Assembly: GCF_001636845.1 (NCBI RefSeq)
Contig: NZ_LITT01000011.1
Coordinates: forward strand, 428,586-492,585
Origin: Clostridium ljungdahlii
GTDB lineage: Bacteria > Bacillota > Clostridia > Clostridiales > Clostridiaceae
Direction: 5' to 3'
DNA: 64,000 nt
Positions 36,220 through 44,926 of the stretch are shown here, piece by piece (the stretch's first letter is position 1; each line of letters begins with the position of its first letter). A program made the translations under genes and the position numbers. The notes beneath the pieces were generated by a model. That model did not search any database, had not been told where the DNA came from, and worked only from the letters and a program-made list of their open reading frames with translations.

Positions 36220-36654
36220 TTACTCATTCTTACTAAATAGCTTTTTTAATATATTAAGTCCATTAAGTATACTGTCAATTTCTTCAGGAGAAGCTTTACT
36301 CATTATATCTTCAAATTCTTGTTCAACCTTTTTAAAATTTTCCTGAAATCCATTTTTAAATTTATCAGTTACATTTACATAAACTACTCTTCTATCATCA
36401 TCACTTCTAGTCCTTTTTATTAATCCTTGCTTTTCTAATCTATCTACAATTCCAGACACAGTGCTATTGGATAGTCCCATTCTTTTACTTAAATCACTTA
36501 TTTTCATTTCACCATATCTGCGTAACATCTCAATAAGCATTCCTTGAGGCGCAGTAAGATTAAAATTATTAAAACTATTTTTCATGTTCTTTTTTAAAGA
36601 ACATAATATTATTTTCATTTCCCTCATTATTACAATACTTTTATTTTCATCCAT
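36220..36654 (-). CDS. MarR-family regulator
   Basis: Winged-helix regulator of 144 residues, with MKISDLSKRMGLSNSTVSGI as recognition helix region and the wing RTRSDDDRRVVYVNVT, whose DxRx motif is typical. It is first in the operon with the two ABC halves, so it probably represses or senses the exporter's substrate. RBS GAGGTG. A short imperfect palindrome (TTCGTATGCGAA, 36713-36724) upstream could be its operator but is too short to trust. Confidence 0.92.
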   Translation of the reverse strand: MDENKSIVIMREMKIILCSLKKNMKNSFNNFNLTAPQGMLIEMLRRYGEMKISDLSKRMGLSNSTVSGIVDRLEKQGLIKRTRSDDDRRVVYVNVTDKFKNGFQENFKKVEQEFEDIMSKASPEEIDSILNGLNILKKLFSKNE

Positions 36655-37074
36655 GTACTCACCTCTTTTCTATTTTTAATTAAACTTTCCATAATATTTT
36701 GTATTCAAATCTTTCGTATGCGAACCTTTATGTGTAAAATATTTTACTACTAATGCTTTTTTTTATCAACATGTTTTTTATTACATTATTGTTAACAAAA
36801 AAATAAGGGCTAGTCCTGAAATATATCTTTAATTACTCTCATTTATGCTCCTAAGAGCATTCATGCATCAGCTCTATTTTCATTTATTATATTATTTAAA
36901 TTTCATGTTAATTATTGTCGCATTTTGCGGTACAATAAATTTATACTATAAAATTTATAGAAATGGAACATATTATGTTGAATATGCATCTAGTTAAGGA
37001 TAAAATAATAAGGTATGAATAAAATATTTTCATTAGACTAAATTTTAAATACAATATTGAAAGTGAGAAACTAT
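36655..37074. other. Intergenic stretch between divergent MarR and LysE genes
   Basis: AT-rich spacer with promoters expected at both ends. Apart from the weak palindrome at 36713-36724, no gene, hairpin terminator or repeat was seen. Confidence 0.5.
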
Positions 37075-37803
37075 ATGTTACTAAGTTTATTTAAAGGAAT
37101 ACTTATAGGATTGATAACAGGTATGCCCTTAGGCCCCATTGGTGCAATGTGCCTTAGAAACACTATCACATTTGGACGTAAATGTGGTTTAATATCCGGC
37201 CTTGGTTCAGCACTTACAGACACTATTTATGCAACAATTGCAGCATTAGGTTTTATGTTAATAGAAAAATTTATTCTTATTCATAAATTGTACTTTCATA
37301 TAATAGGAGGTCTTATATTAATTTGTTTCGGCGTCTATTCTTTTATTAAAAAAAGTCCGGGCAAAGATATAGATAAAACAGGAAATATAAAATCCTATTC
37401 ACCTAGCGGTTCTATGTTTAAAGCTTTTATCTCAACATTTTTTATTGCGCTAGCAAATCCAGCAACAATTTTTTCTTTTATAGCTGTATTTACAGGGCTG
37501 CGCTTGGCACATATTGGACAAGAACCAGATCATAAATTACTTTTAATAATAGGAGTATTTATAGGAAGCATGTTATGGTGGATTCTATTGGTATTTACCA
37601 TGAGTAAATTTAATAATAAGCTTAATGTAAAAAATGTAAAATTTATAGATAAAATCTTAAGCTCGATAATAATTTTTTCAGGAGTTATAATAATTTTAGG
37701 AGGTTTCAAATACTTTGGTCCAATGAAACCCAATTTTATATTACATTCCAAAATATTTAAAATATTTTTAAACATTAAATATAATATGTCAATACATCAA
37801 TAA
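37075..37803 (+). CDS. LysE/RhtB-family amino-acid exporter
   Basis: Membrane exporter of about 242 residues with the family start GILIGLITGMPLGPIGAMCLR (first helix and GPxG motif), and later NPATIFSFIAVF. Six helices are evident. The ATG at 37075 is preferred; a TTG at 37057 adds six residues without a better ribosome binding site. The C-terminal tail after the last helix is Lys-rich. It stands alone between the MarR-ABC operon and the CheX genes. The substrate is not predictable. Confidence 0.85.
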   Translation: MLLSLFKGILIGLITGMPLGPIGAMCLRNTITFGRKCGLISGLGSALTDTIYATIAALGFMLIEKFILIHKLYFHIIGGLILICFGVYSFIKKSPGKDIDKTGNIKSYSPSGSMFKAFISTFFIALANPATIFSFIAVFTGLRLAHIGQEPDHKLLLIIGVFIGSMLWWILLVFTMSKFNNKLNVKNVKFIDKILSSIIIFSGVIIILGGFKYFGPMKPNFILHSKIFKIFLNIKYNMSIHQ

Positions 37804-37900
37804 AAGTGGAGAATATACCTTATTCTCCACTTTTCATATATCTAAATAATAATTTTTCAAAATATATACATTAAATTCTTAATCTTAAACAAACAGTCCT

Positions 37901-38365
37901 TTACTTACATTTCTCTATTGCAACATTTACTCGAAATGAAAGGCCATCTATAATCATTTCCACACATATAGTCTTATCTGCATTTGATGAAGCCTTAAAA
38001 TTTCCATACATCAATGTAGGGGTTGATATATCTATCCTAATACCTTCATTTGAAAATGATGTAGATGCATTGGCAGTAAGCATATTTGTAAGTTCTTCAA
38101 TCGCACTTTGTGCCATTTCATCTAATTCTTTGACTGGAGCTCCCATCATCATCTTAGAAGCTATAGCTTTTGCATTTTCTATAGTAGTTTCATATATGAT
38201 GTTACCTTTCAAATCGCCTACAATTCCAATGATAATTAAAACTCCCATACTTTCTATAGTCTTTCCCCTAAGACTAATCTTTCCTCTTTTTATATCATTT
38301 ATTCCAAGTTCAGGCATGACATTTAAAAACGCATCAAAAAATGGATTTATATATTTGACATCCAT
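37901..38365 (-). CDS. cheX: CheX-type chemotaxis phosphatase
   Basis: Single-domain CheX of 154 residues. The phosphatase motif with Glu and Asn is in AIEELTNMLTANA, after KGNIIYETTIENAKAIASKM. CheX dephosphorylates CheY-P. It overlaps the end of the upstream receiver-CheX gene by 19 bases, so the two are made together and probably act on the same signalling pathway. No other chemotaxis gene is near. Confidence 0.85.
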   Translation of the reverse strand: MDVKYINPFFDAFLNVMPELGINDIKRGKISLRGKTIESMGVLIIIGIVGDLKGNIIYETTIENAKAIASKMMMGAPVKELDEMAQSAIEELTNMLTANASTSFSNEGIRIDISTPTLMYGNFKASSNADKTICVEMIIDGLSFRVNVAIEKCK

Positions 38366-39222
38366 TCTCCAGACCTCCTTTGAAATCCTACATTTACATA
38401 GATCTCACCAAATTCAGTATTAGCTACAGAAGATGTAGTTGTATCTAATTCCGCTTTAGATATATTTATGGAATTTCCATAAAATATACTTGGAGGTGCT
38501 ACACGCAGTCCTAACAATTTATCTTTTCTATTGAGTACAGAGGATGCATTCCCTGCTACCATGTTACAAATTTCTCCCATAATGTTTAACATTTCCTCTG
38601 CATCTTTAGGCTTTCTCCTTAATGCAAATTCAGAAAGTTTCTCTGCAGTATCATAAGACATGTCTAGTAACATTCTTCCTGAATACTTACCTATAATGCC
38701 CATAACGATTGATATTCCCCTAGATACTAGCTCTACATCTGAGTTACTCTCTTCGCCAAACTTTGGTACTGTTTTCATTAATTTATTAAAAACATCCATA
38801 AAGGATTCTTTATAAACACTGTAATAAACTTCATCAAGGTCCTTAAATAATTCATCATCTGCCATTATTCTATTTATCAACAAAGTAAGTTCTTCAGGGT
38901 CAACAGGTTTTTGAATATATCCACAAGCATGATTTTTTTTAGCTTTTTTCACTATTTCATCATCCATCATTGAACTTACTATTATAACATTTATGTTTGG
39001 GTCTATAGAATGAATTGCTTTAGTACATTCAATACCATCTGTACCTGGTATAGTCATATCCATTGTTACAATATTTGGTCTCAATTTACCTACCACTTCA
39101 ATGGTCTCCTCAAGGGAAGTAGCTTCACCAACAACATCAAATCCATTATCAGTAAGCATATCCCTGAGTAATGCAATTGAAAAAGGTGAATCATCCACAA
39201 CTACTACTTTAATATCTTTCAT
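38347..39222 (-). CDS. Response regulator receiver fused to a CheX-like domain
   Basis: Residues 1-120 are a CheY-like receiver: VVVDDSPFSIALL, phospho-acceptor in VTMDMTIPGTDG (about residue 54), and conserved Lys in YIQKPVDPEEL. Residues about 135-290 resemble CheX/CheC (MGEICNMVAGNAS with the Glu and Asn). Such a fusion could dephosphorylate CheY-type proteins or itself under the control of another kinase. It forms a two-gene operon with cheX. Confidence 0.85.
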   Translation of the reverse strand: MKDIKVVVVDDSPFSIALLRDMLTDNGFDVVGEATSLEETIEVVGKLRPNIVTMDMTIPGTDGIECTKAIHSIDPNINVIIVSSMMDDEIVKKAKKNHACGYIQKPVDPEELTLLINRIMADDELFKDLDEVYYSVYKESFMDVFNKLMKTVPKFGEESNSDVELVSRGISIVMGIIGKYSGRMLLDMSYDTAEKLSEFALRRKPKDAEEMLNIMGEICNMVAGNASSVLNRKDKLLGLRVAPPSIFYGNSINISKAELDTTTSSVANTEFGEIYVNVGFQRRSGEWMSNI

Positions 39223-39587
39223 AATTCCACCAACTTTCTTAATTTAAATGTTATTCCCTTATTTTCTACACTTTAGTAATCGACTTGCTTATAATTATAT
39301 TAACATATTTTTTGTAGTGTTTCCAAAAAATTTTTCATACCTGTTCAATTTACTCATAGTAATTTATTGACATTTAATGTTATGTAAAATTTCATAAAAA
39401 TTCATATAAATAAATTTTAAATAATACTTTTTTTGCAAATTCATTTATATTCTCCAATAAAAAAATAGAGTTTTTATTCCAAATCTCTTTAAAGTATAGT
39501 AGCTTGTACATTTAATATGAAAATTCATTAAATTCTGAATTTTAATTTTACAATATAAAAATCTTTTAATTTTAGTGATAATTTTAA
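39223..39587. other. AT-rich intergenic stretch
   Basis: Very AT-rich spacer upstream of the divergent receiver-CheX gene and the 43-residue ORF. No gene or stable hairpin was recognised. Confidence 0.5.
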
Positions 39588-39616
39588 TTGACATTTTCTT
39601 TTTATGAGTATATAAT
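39588..39616 (+). promoter_or_regulatory. Consensus sigma-A promoter
   Basis: TTGACA, 17 bases, TATAAT: a perfect vegetative promoter, 27 bases before the start codon of the 43-residue ORF. Confidence 0.85.
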
Positions 39617-39642
39617 AATAAAAACGAAAGGGGTTGGTAACT

Positions 39643-39774
39643 TTGAATAAACTAAACGATAAGGAATCAATATTAATAACTTCTGATGTTATTGAAGAAT
39701 GTCTATCTGAATCTCTAGATATTATTGAAAAAGAAACTGCATCACATAATAAAAGTAAAAAGCAAGTGAAATAA
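39643..39774 (+). CDS. 43-residue acidic small protein
   Basis: Starts at TTG with GAAAGGGG before it and encodes 43 residues, mostly helical, with VIEECLSESLDIIEKE in the middle and a Lys-rich end (HNKSKKQVK). A perfect sigma-A promoter lies upstream and a clean terminator 12 bases downstream, so it is a complete one-gene unit that is probably well transcribed. No family recognised. The transcript could also act as an RNA, but the ribosome binding site argues for translation. Confidence 0.6.
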   Translation: MNKLNDKESILITSDVIEECLSESLDIIEKETASHNKSKKQVK

Positions 39775-39785
39775 CTTTGTATACC

Positions 39786-39816
39786 CTATTCTATTTTTAT
39801 TTTAAAAATAGAATAG
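39786..39816 (+). terminator. Terminator of the 43-residue ORF
   Basis: 14-bp inverted repeat CTATTCTATTTTTA/TAAAAATAGAATAG with a TTT loop. Confidence 0.7.
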
Positions 39817-40007
39817 ACTATACAAGGTTTATCCTTACTACATATAATTACCAAATGAATATCTTTATATAATAAATTTTCAATTCAACTTTGACCTTTC
39901 TTTTCTCATTTTACTTTCCATGCAAATAATTAATATAAACTGTCATAATACCATCTATTATGCTACACGATAGAATAATTTTAACATATCTAAGGAATAT
40001 ATCTTTC

Positions 40008-40868
40008 TTAATTATTAATACGGCTTGCTACATAAATATTTTGATTTTGAGTTAGTCTTATAACTAATATCATAACCATTTTTTGGTTAATTGTTTTAAA
40101 AAACGTTTTTCCGTTAAAATTATTGTAAGTACTTTCACTATCTTTTATATTTATTTCTTCAAAACTAGCACGAATGAGGTCACATGATATTTTAGACGGT
40201 TCATTATAACTTTCATAAAAAATTTGCTCACAATTTTGAGCATTAGCTAATGTAGATTTATTTTTATAATTTTTTTCGCACATCAATGGATTGACAATAT
40301 ATTTAATTTTAGTAACACAATCAAAGGGAACTTCTATTACAATGTTTCTAATTTGTCCATCCACTAAATCAGTATTATCTATCATTGATTCTGAGTACTC
40401 GATGCTCTTTTTTACAATTCCACTTAAGAAAAGTTTTCCTAGATCAGGGATTAAACTACATTGAGTAATAAAAGCTGTTCTCCTAATAGACTTTATATAA
40501 GCAGCCGGTTTTGAAAAGCTTACAGTATTTTCAATGTTAATTCTAACGGAAGGTTCTGATATTATAACAGGTAATCTTACAGGGAAAAGCCCATTATTGA
40601 CAAATGGTTTTACCATATTGCTATTACATTCTACAATCATCTTGGAATTACACATATTTGATTTTAAATCAACAGATTTTATTTCATCAGTTTTCATCTC
40701 AACATTAACTTTTAGTGTCCCCTTATGGAGTTCACTATTTTTACTAACCTTGCTTTTATTTTCAGAAGTATCCTCTTGTTTTGTTTTAACACAGTATTTA
40801 TTATGTTGATTTTTTACTAAATTCGAAGAAGTTAAATATTTCTTGTTTTTGAATTTACTTTTTCGCAT
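40008..40868 (-). CDS. SPOCS/DUF3794-like spore-surface protein
   Basis: About 286 residues. A basic, low-complexity N-terminus (about 80 residues) precedes a beta-rich domain of the SPOCS type: ITQCSLIPDLGKLFLSGIVK then KSIEYSE and IEVPFDCVTKIKYIVNP. This pattern (ITQC...L.G...K.IEY...VPF) is shared with the next gene at 41150 and suggests an exosporium or coat morphogenetic protein of the CsxC kind. The ATG at 40866-40868 has GGAG before it. The ATG at 40907 lacks one, and a CATACTATA box (40896-40904) lies inside that upstream stretch, supporting the shorter form. Confidence 0.7.
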   Translation of the reverse strand: MRKSKFKNKKYLTSSNLVKNQHNKYCVKTKQEDTSENKSKVSKNSELHKGTLKVNVEMKTDEIKSVDLKSNMCNSKMIVECNSNMVKPFVNNGLFPVRLPVIISEPSVRINIENTVSFSKPAAYIKSIRRTAFITQCSLIPDLGKLFLSGIVKKSIEYSESMIDNTDLVDGQIRNIVIEVPFDCVTKIKYIVNPLMCEKNYKNKSTLANAQNCEQIFYESYNEPSKISCDLIRASFEEINIKDSESTYNNFNGKTFFKTINQKMVMILVIRLTQNQNIYVASRINN

Positions 40869-40895
40869 ATTCTTGCTCCAATTTTGCTTTCCATT

Positions 40896-40904
40896 TATAG
40901 TATG
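40896..40904 (-). promoter_or_regulatory. Candidate mother-cell sigma -10 box (SPOCS-like gene)
   Basis: CATACTATA on the minus strand, with AC 16 bases upstream, fits a sigma-K-like promoter and places the transcript start just before the GGAG of the chosen start codon. Confidence 0.45.
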
Positions 40905-40928
40905 CATTTTAATATATTTTGTTGACTT

Positions 40929-40960
40929 AAAGGGGCTGGTTATAAATAACCAGCCCCTTT
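40929..40960. repeat. Perfect 15-bp palindrome
   Basis: AAAGGGGCTGGTTAT, AA, then its exact complement. It ends in the TTT that opens structured repeat copy C. It may be a terminator, or a terminal hairpin of the same element. Confidence 0.7.
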
Positions 40961-41143
40961 ATCTGATGGCTACCTACTGTAACACTCACACTTCTATCAA
41001 AGTGTGAGTGTTACAGTAGCTACGCCCCTAGATAATTCATCTAAACTTAGTGGGAGAAATAAAACTCTAAAGAGAAAGCGACTACCAGCAAATCAAAGAT
41101 TTGAGATATCTGCTTTTCCCACTAAGTAAGATTCATTGATAAA
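40958..41143 (+). repeat. Structured repeat, copy C
   Basis: Begins TTTATCTGATGGCTACC and closes with GCTACGCCCCTAGATAA. The outer pair is TTATCT/AGATAA, a compensated change from TTATCC/GGATAA in copy B. The inner hairpin is a near-perfect 20-bp stem (CTACTGTAACACTCACACTT). The 3' hairpin is CTTAGTGGGA/TCCCACTAAG. It ends ATTCATTGATAAA. The neighbouring genes are on the minus strand, so this copy is not in the leader of a plus-strand gene. Confidence 0.7.
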
Positions 41144-41149
41144 TGATTA

Positions 41150-41941
41150 CTATTTTCTTTGGATAAAATCATTAATTGAAAAATTCCAATTAGATTTTAA
41201 TGGTGTATCATCACTTCTAGTTGATTTTTTAATATCATTTCTACCACAGCACTTACCAGTCTTGTTATCTAAAGACCAAACTTGCTGCTTTTGCAATAAT
41301 TTTAAGCATAGATATACTACTGACTTATCAGTAAACTCTTGAAATTCTTCTTCATTGTTAAATCCTTCAATTGGAATTCCCTTATCGTCGATATCTGCAT
41401 CAAAAATTGCAGACCATTCAAGCTCGCAGAAAACAGGTTCATTGAAAATTTCAATGTTTCCCCTGTCTGCTTCTCTTATATTTTTTCCTTTTCTTTTTGA
41501 ATCAAAATATCTAGCTACTACCGGAGGAAGATTTGGAAAAACTCTTGGTAAATTAGTGAAATTTACTTGAGTATATGCTTTAATTGGAATGTGAACAGTA
41601 GTATCCTTAATAACTCCACTTATTCCAGAACGAGTTGTGCATTCTTTTGTAGCATATTCTATATTTTTTCTTATATAGCCCTGAATAAAAATTTTATCTG
41701 TTGGAGCGATATATCTGCACTGAGTTAAAAATATTTGTTTTTCTATTCTTTTTATTTCATAAGCAGGCTCATTGAGTCTGATTTTTGATTCTGAATCCAA
41801 TTGAACTACAAATTCTGCAAGAACCTTTGGAACCTTGTATGCTCCCCTTGGCAAAGGATAATTGTTAGCACCTGATAGTGTATCTGCGCTTATAACTCTA
41901 GCATTACAAGTAGGTTCAGGACAAAAATTAGCATTATCCAT
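41150..41941 (-). CDS. SPOCS-like spore-surface protein, CsxC-like
   Basis: A 263-residue protein without signal peptide. The domain core is IFLTQCRYIAPTDKIFIQGYI then RKNIEYATKECT and HIPIKAYTQVNF, matching the gene at 40008 in order and spacing. An N-terminal stretch (FCPEPTCNARV) has paired cysteines and the C-terminus has KCCGRND, both suited to cross-linking in spore layers. RBS AAAAGGAG. The family assignment to exosporium CsxC-like proteins is by pattern and neighbourhood. Confidence 0.7.
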   Translation of the reverse strand: MDNANFCPEPTCNARVISADTLSGANNYPLPRGAYKVPKVLAEFVVQLDSESKIRLNEPAYEIKRIEKQIFLTQCRYIAPTDKIFIQGYIRKNIEYATKECTTRSGISGVIKDTTVHIPIKAYTQVNFTNLPRVFPNLPPVVARYFDSKRKGKNIREADRGNIEIFNEPVFCELEWSAIFDADIDDKGIPIEGFNNEEEFQEFTDKSVVYLCLKLLQKQQVWSLDNKTGKCCGRNDIKKSTRSDDTPLKSNWNFSINDFIQRK

Positions 41942-42125
41942 TTTATTATCTCCTTTTTAAAAGCTTAGGATATTACTATAATAATTTATATCCTGATATA
42001 TACTATTCTAAAGTTTCTAAAAAGTACGCTTATAAATAAAAATATAAAATTTTCATTGTAAATATATGTTATTAAATTTTCTTAACTATAGTATACTATA
42101 AAAAATCACAACTATAATTTTCAAG

Positions 42126-42134
42126 CATAATATA
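42126..42134 (+). promoter_or_regulatory. Candidate mother-cell sigma -10 box (first paralogue)
   Basis: CATAATATA, identical to the box before the paralogue at 44927, and both are preceded by CACAA(C/T)TATA. Confidence 0.5.
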
Positions 42135-42173
42135 TAATGTAAATATTGTATACTTTTTAAAAGGAGGAAGGTT

Positions 42174-42986
42174 ATGTCAATAAGTTTTAATAAATTCGTA
42201 CCACGTCCCGGACGTGTAAATAAGCAGGGATGTTTACCAGATCCATCTGAATTAGTCTGCGTTGAGGTACCTAAGGTTTTTGATCAATGTTTGATTAAAA
42301 AATGTCTCTCCTATTGCGAAGGACCTGATACAAATACTACAGATTGTGAATTGAGGAGTAATCCTTTAGAAGATCCTAAAATATTTTTAGGATGTAGAGA
42401 CTTCAAAATTTCATTAAAATCTGTAGAAAAAATACCTATACCAAGAAAAAAGGATTTTAAAAAACTAGTAATATGTTATGTAATATCCTTTCATGCTGAT
42501 TATGTTGATTGCAATGCAGTAAATAGAAGTGAGTTTTTTGAAATTAACAGGGAAGATGTAATTTGGAATTTTTATTGCCCTGATTCTATTTCCAAGATGT
42601 CAAGCAGTAGAATGCATTCTAAAGAACTAGAAGATTGTGATACAAGTATGATAAAACTTGAAATGGTAGCAGATGCACTTCATGGAGAGATAACTAAATG
42701 TGATAACAACAAATTTTTAGATATTACCTTAGGTTATTATATAGTAGTCAAATGCCAAATAATAGTTCAACTTTTAATACCTGCTTACGATTATTGCCCA
42801 ATACCTAAAGAACCTTGTCAGCCTGAACCAGAAGAAAATATTTGTAATAGATTTAATAAATCTCCTGTACCCAAATTTTATCCAAATCAAAATTTAGAGC
42901 CTCTATTCCCAGAATCCAATGAAGACGAAGCGAATGAAGATGAAATGAATGAAGGTGATTATGGAGAAAATGAGCCTATGGAATAA
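42174..42986 (+). CDS. Spore-surface candidate, paralogue 1
   Basis: A 270-residue protein of unrecognised family, clearly paralogous to the gene at 44927 (shared SELVC.EVPK.FDQCLIKKCL, DYVD, LDITLGYYIVVK, SPVPKFYP.QNLEPLF). It has about 15 cysteines, beta-rich central segments and an acidic C-terminal tail (SNEDEANEDEMNEGD) that the paralogue shares only weakly. No signal peptide. RBS AAAGGAGGA. Cys content and the promoter-like box suggest a cross-linked spore layer component. The paralogue has fewer cysteines. Confidence 0.75.
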   Translation: MSISFNKFVPRPGRVNKQGCLPDPSELVCVEVPKVFDQCLIKKCLSYCEGPDTNTTDCELRSNPLEDPKIFLGCRDFKISLKSVEKIPIPRKKDFKKLVICYVISFHADYVDCNAVNRSEFFEINREDVIWNFYCPDSISKMSSSRMHSKELEDCDTSMIKLEMVADALHGEITKCDNNKFLDITLGYYIVVKCQIIVQLLIPAYDYCPIPKEPCQPEPEENICNRFNKSPVPKFYPNQNLEPLFPESNEDEANEDEMNEGDYGENEPME

Positions 42987-43175
42987 TTGAAAACCTAGTG
43001 CGCAATTAAATTTATGGATAAAAGTTTATTGCAAAACAACATTAAATTCTAACTTTACTTATTATAATATTCATAATAGAGTAAAACTAATCATTATGGA
43101 TCATGTGTAAATTATCTCTAAAGTCAAACTTACCATGCAATTTCCCCAAAAATCTATAAAATGCGGTAAACTGTA

Positions 43176-43228
43176 CCCTGTAAGATGAACATAGAAAAAG
43201 TCTGTGTTATCCTACAGGGAATTTTTAT
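43176..43228 (+). terminator. Terminator of paralogue 1
   Basis: CCCTGTA...TACAGGG stem with GAATTTTTAT after it. The stretch 42987-43175 before it shows no gene. Confidence 0.6.
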
Positions 43229-43279
43229 ATCCAAGGAATTTTTATTGACAATAACACATGCTGGGCGCACCCTAAAAAA

Positions 43280-43307
43280 TCCACCTAGGAATTAAACTCT
43301 AGGTGGA
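43280..43307 (-). terminator. Terminator of the propeller/coiled-coil gene
   Basis: TCCACCTAG/CTAGGTGGA hairpin, 30 bases past the stop of the minus-strand gene. Confidence 0.6.
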
Positions 43308-43337
43308 CAGCTTATTTTATTGTATACTTAACAAATG

Positions 43338-44801
43338 CTATTCTTTTTTCTTAAATAGCTTATCTACAATAGATCTATTTTTTTCAAATTCCAATTCCTG
43401 TTTAACTTTTAAATTTTCCTTAATTAAATAAGTAATTTCTTGTTTCAATCTATTATTGTTCTTTTCTTTTTTATCCAAACTACTTTGCAATTTATTAATA
43501 AATAGTTTGTAATTTTCCAATTGCTCTTTTGTATTTTCAAGTTCTTTTTGTATATTTTCTTTCACCTGTATAAAAAAATTATAATTTTCTTTCAGTATCT
43601 TTTTTTCTCCACCAATTTTCATAAGCCTATTTTCATATTCATTTATACTAACCTTTTTTTGTTTTATTTCCTTATTTAAAAAATTTATTTTTTCTTTAAG
43701 AATATTATTTTCATAATATGTGTTTTTTGATTTTTGCTTTAGTTTCTCAACATATTCATCATAATTAGACGTATCAGATTTTTTTTTGCTTAATGCTTTA
43801 ACTGTATTTTTTGAAATTTCTTCAAAGGAAATAATTTTTAAGCTGGTATTTTCCATTCCATATACTACATAAGCATCATTTAACTTTTTGTTATCTAAAA
43901 AAGCATATGCATTAATTACTTCTTTTAAATCTTCATTAATTTCAATAGGTTTTTCCCACTTATCTAGATTATATTTTGAACAAAATATGCTATTTTCTTT
44001 AAGCCAAGAAGTAAATAAAGTACCATCTACCAAAAATATAATTGGTTCAACAGGTTCTTCTTTTCCCTCATAGATTTTATAATTTTTCATATTCATAGTA
44101 TCTTCTTCAATACATACATGCTCCAATGAATATGTAAAATTCTCCTTGATTTTGTTAATTATATTTATCGTATAGTGAGTTTTTAGCACTTTAAATATTA
44201 CATTGCTGCCGTGAATTCCATAAAGTCTCTTTGAATCTGTCCATAATCCGTCCTTATATTCAGAATAACCAAGAGAAAGTTCATCTTTGTTATTTGAAAC
44301 GAAAAAAATTTTGATCAAATTTTTTTTTTCAGCATAAACTTGATAATATGTCTTAATTCTGTCTGACAAAACAATATATTGTATATTATACTGATTTACT
44401 TTTTTTCCATCCCATATACAATGTTTTAAAATTCCACGCTTACTGCCACCCTTTGATTTAAGCAAATAAAATAAATGCATTTTATCCTGTGAAATCAAAG
44501 CTTTTAAAGTTTGTATTTCAAAATTATTTTTTTGTATATCACAAATTTTTTCTCCAAACCACTTTTCATATTTTCTAGTACAATATCTTAGTTCATATTT
44601 TTTATTTACATATACTATATGAATAGTTTGATCTTGTATGCATATAGAAAACTCAACTACATTAGTATCAATAAGTTTTTCCTCCGTCCACTTCCCATTT
44701 TCATATATTATTTTATACATCAATTCATTTGAACTATTTAAATAAACTTTCCACATATTATTATCACTGGTAATAAATACCCATGGATAATTATCTTCCA
44801 T
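43338..44801 (-). CDS. Propeller-like protein with C-terminal coiled coil
   Basis: A 487-residue protein. The N-terminal 325 residues show repeated beta-strand units with aromatic turns (NGKWTEEKLID, YEKWFGEKIC, DGLWTDSKRLYG, LDKWEKPIEIN), the pattern of a beta-propeller. Residues about 340-487 form a long charged coiled coil (KEKINFLNKEIKQKK, EKNNNRLKQEITYLIK). No signal peptide. It lies on the opposite strand between the two paralogues at 42174 and 44927. It could be a structural spacer in the spore surface; no enzyme motif is visible. Confidence 0.75.
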   Translation of the reverse strand: MEDNYPWVFITSDNNMWKVYLNSSNELMYKIIYENGKWTEEKLIDTNVVEFSICIQDQTIHIVYVNKKYELRYCTRKYEKWFGEKICDIQKNNFEIQTLKALISQDKMHLFYLLKSKGGSKRGILKHCIWDGKKVNQYNIQYIVLSDRIKTYYQVYAEKKNLIKIFFVSNNKDELSLGYSEYKDGLWTDSKRLYGIHGSNVIFKVLKTHYTINIINKIKENFTYSLEHVCIEEDTMNMKNYKIYEGKEEPVEPIIFLVDGTLFTSWLKENSIFCSKYNLDKWEKPIEINEDLKEVINAYAFLDNKKLNDAYVVYGMENTSLKIISFEEISKNTVKALSKKKSDTSNYDEYVEKLKQKSKNTYYENNILKEKINFLNKEIKQKKVSINEYENRLMKIGGEKKILKENYNFFIQVKENIQKELENTKEQLENYKLFINKLQSSLDKKEKNNNRLKQEITYLIKENLKVKQELEFEKNRSIVDKLFKKKE

Positions 44802-44862
44802 ATTATTTCACCTCTTTTATTTCCATAAAGAAATTTATTAAATCACAATTATATCAATAAAA

Positions 44863-44871
44863 CATAATATA
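44863..44871 (+). promoter_or_regulatory. Candidate mother-cell sigma -10 box (second paralogue)
   Basis: CATAATATA, with the same surrounding sequence as at 42126. Confidence 0.5.
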
Positions 44872-44926
44872 TAAGTGATAATTATATATTTTTCTATTAT
44901 ATTAATATTTAAAAGGAGGATAATTT

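Noticed and set aside
36713..36724. TTCGTATGCGAA as MarR operator
   Set aside because: Only 12 bases, imperfect centre, no second copy.
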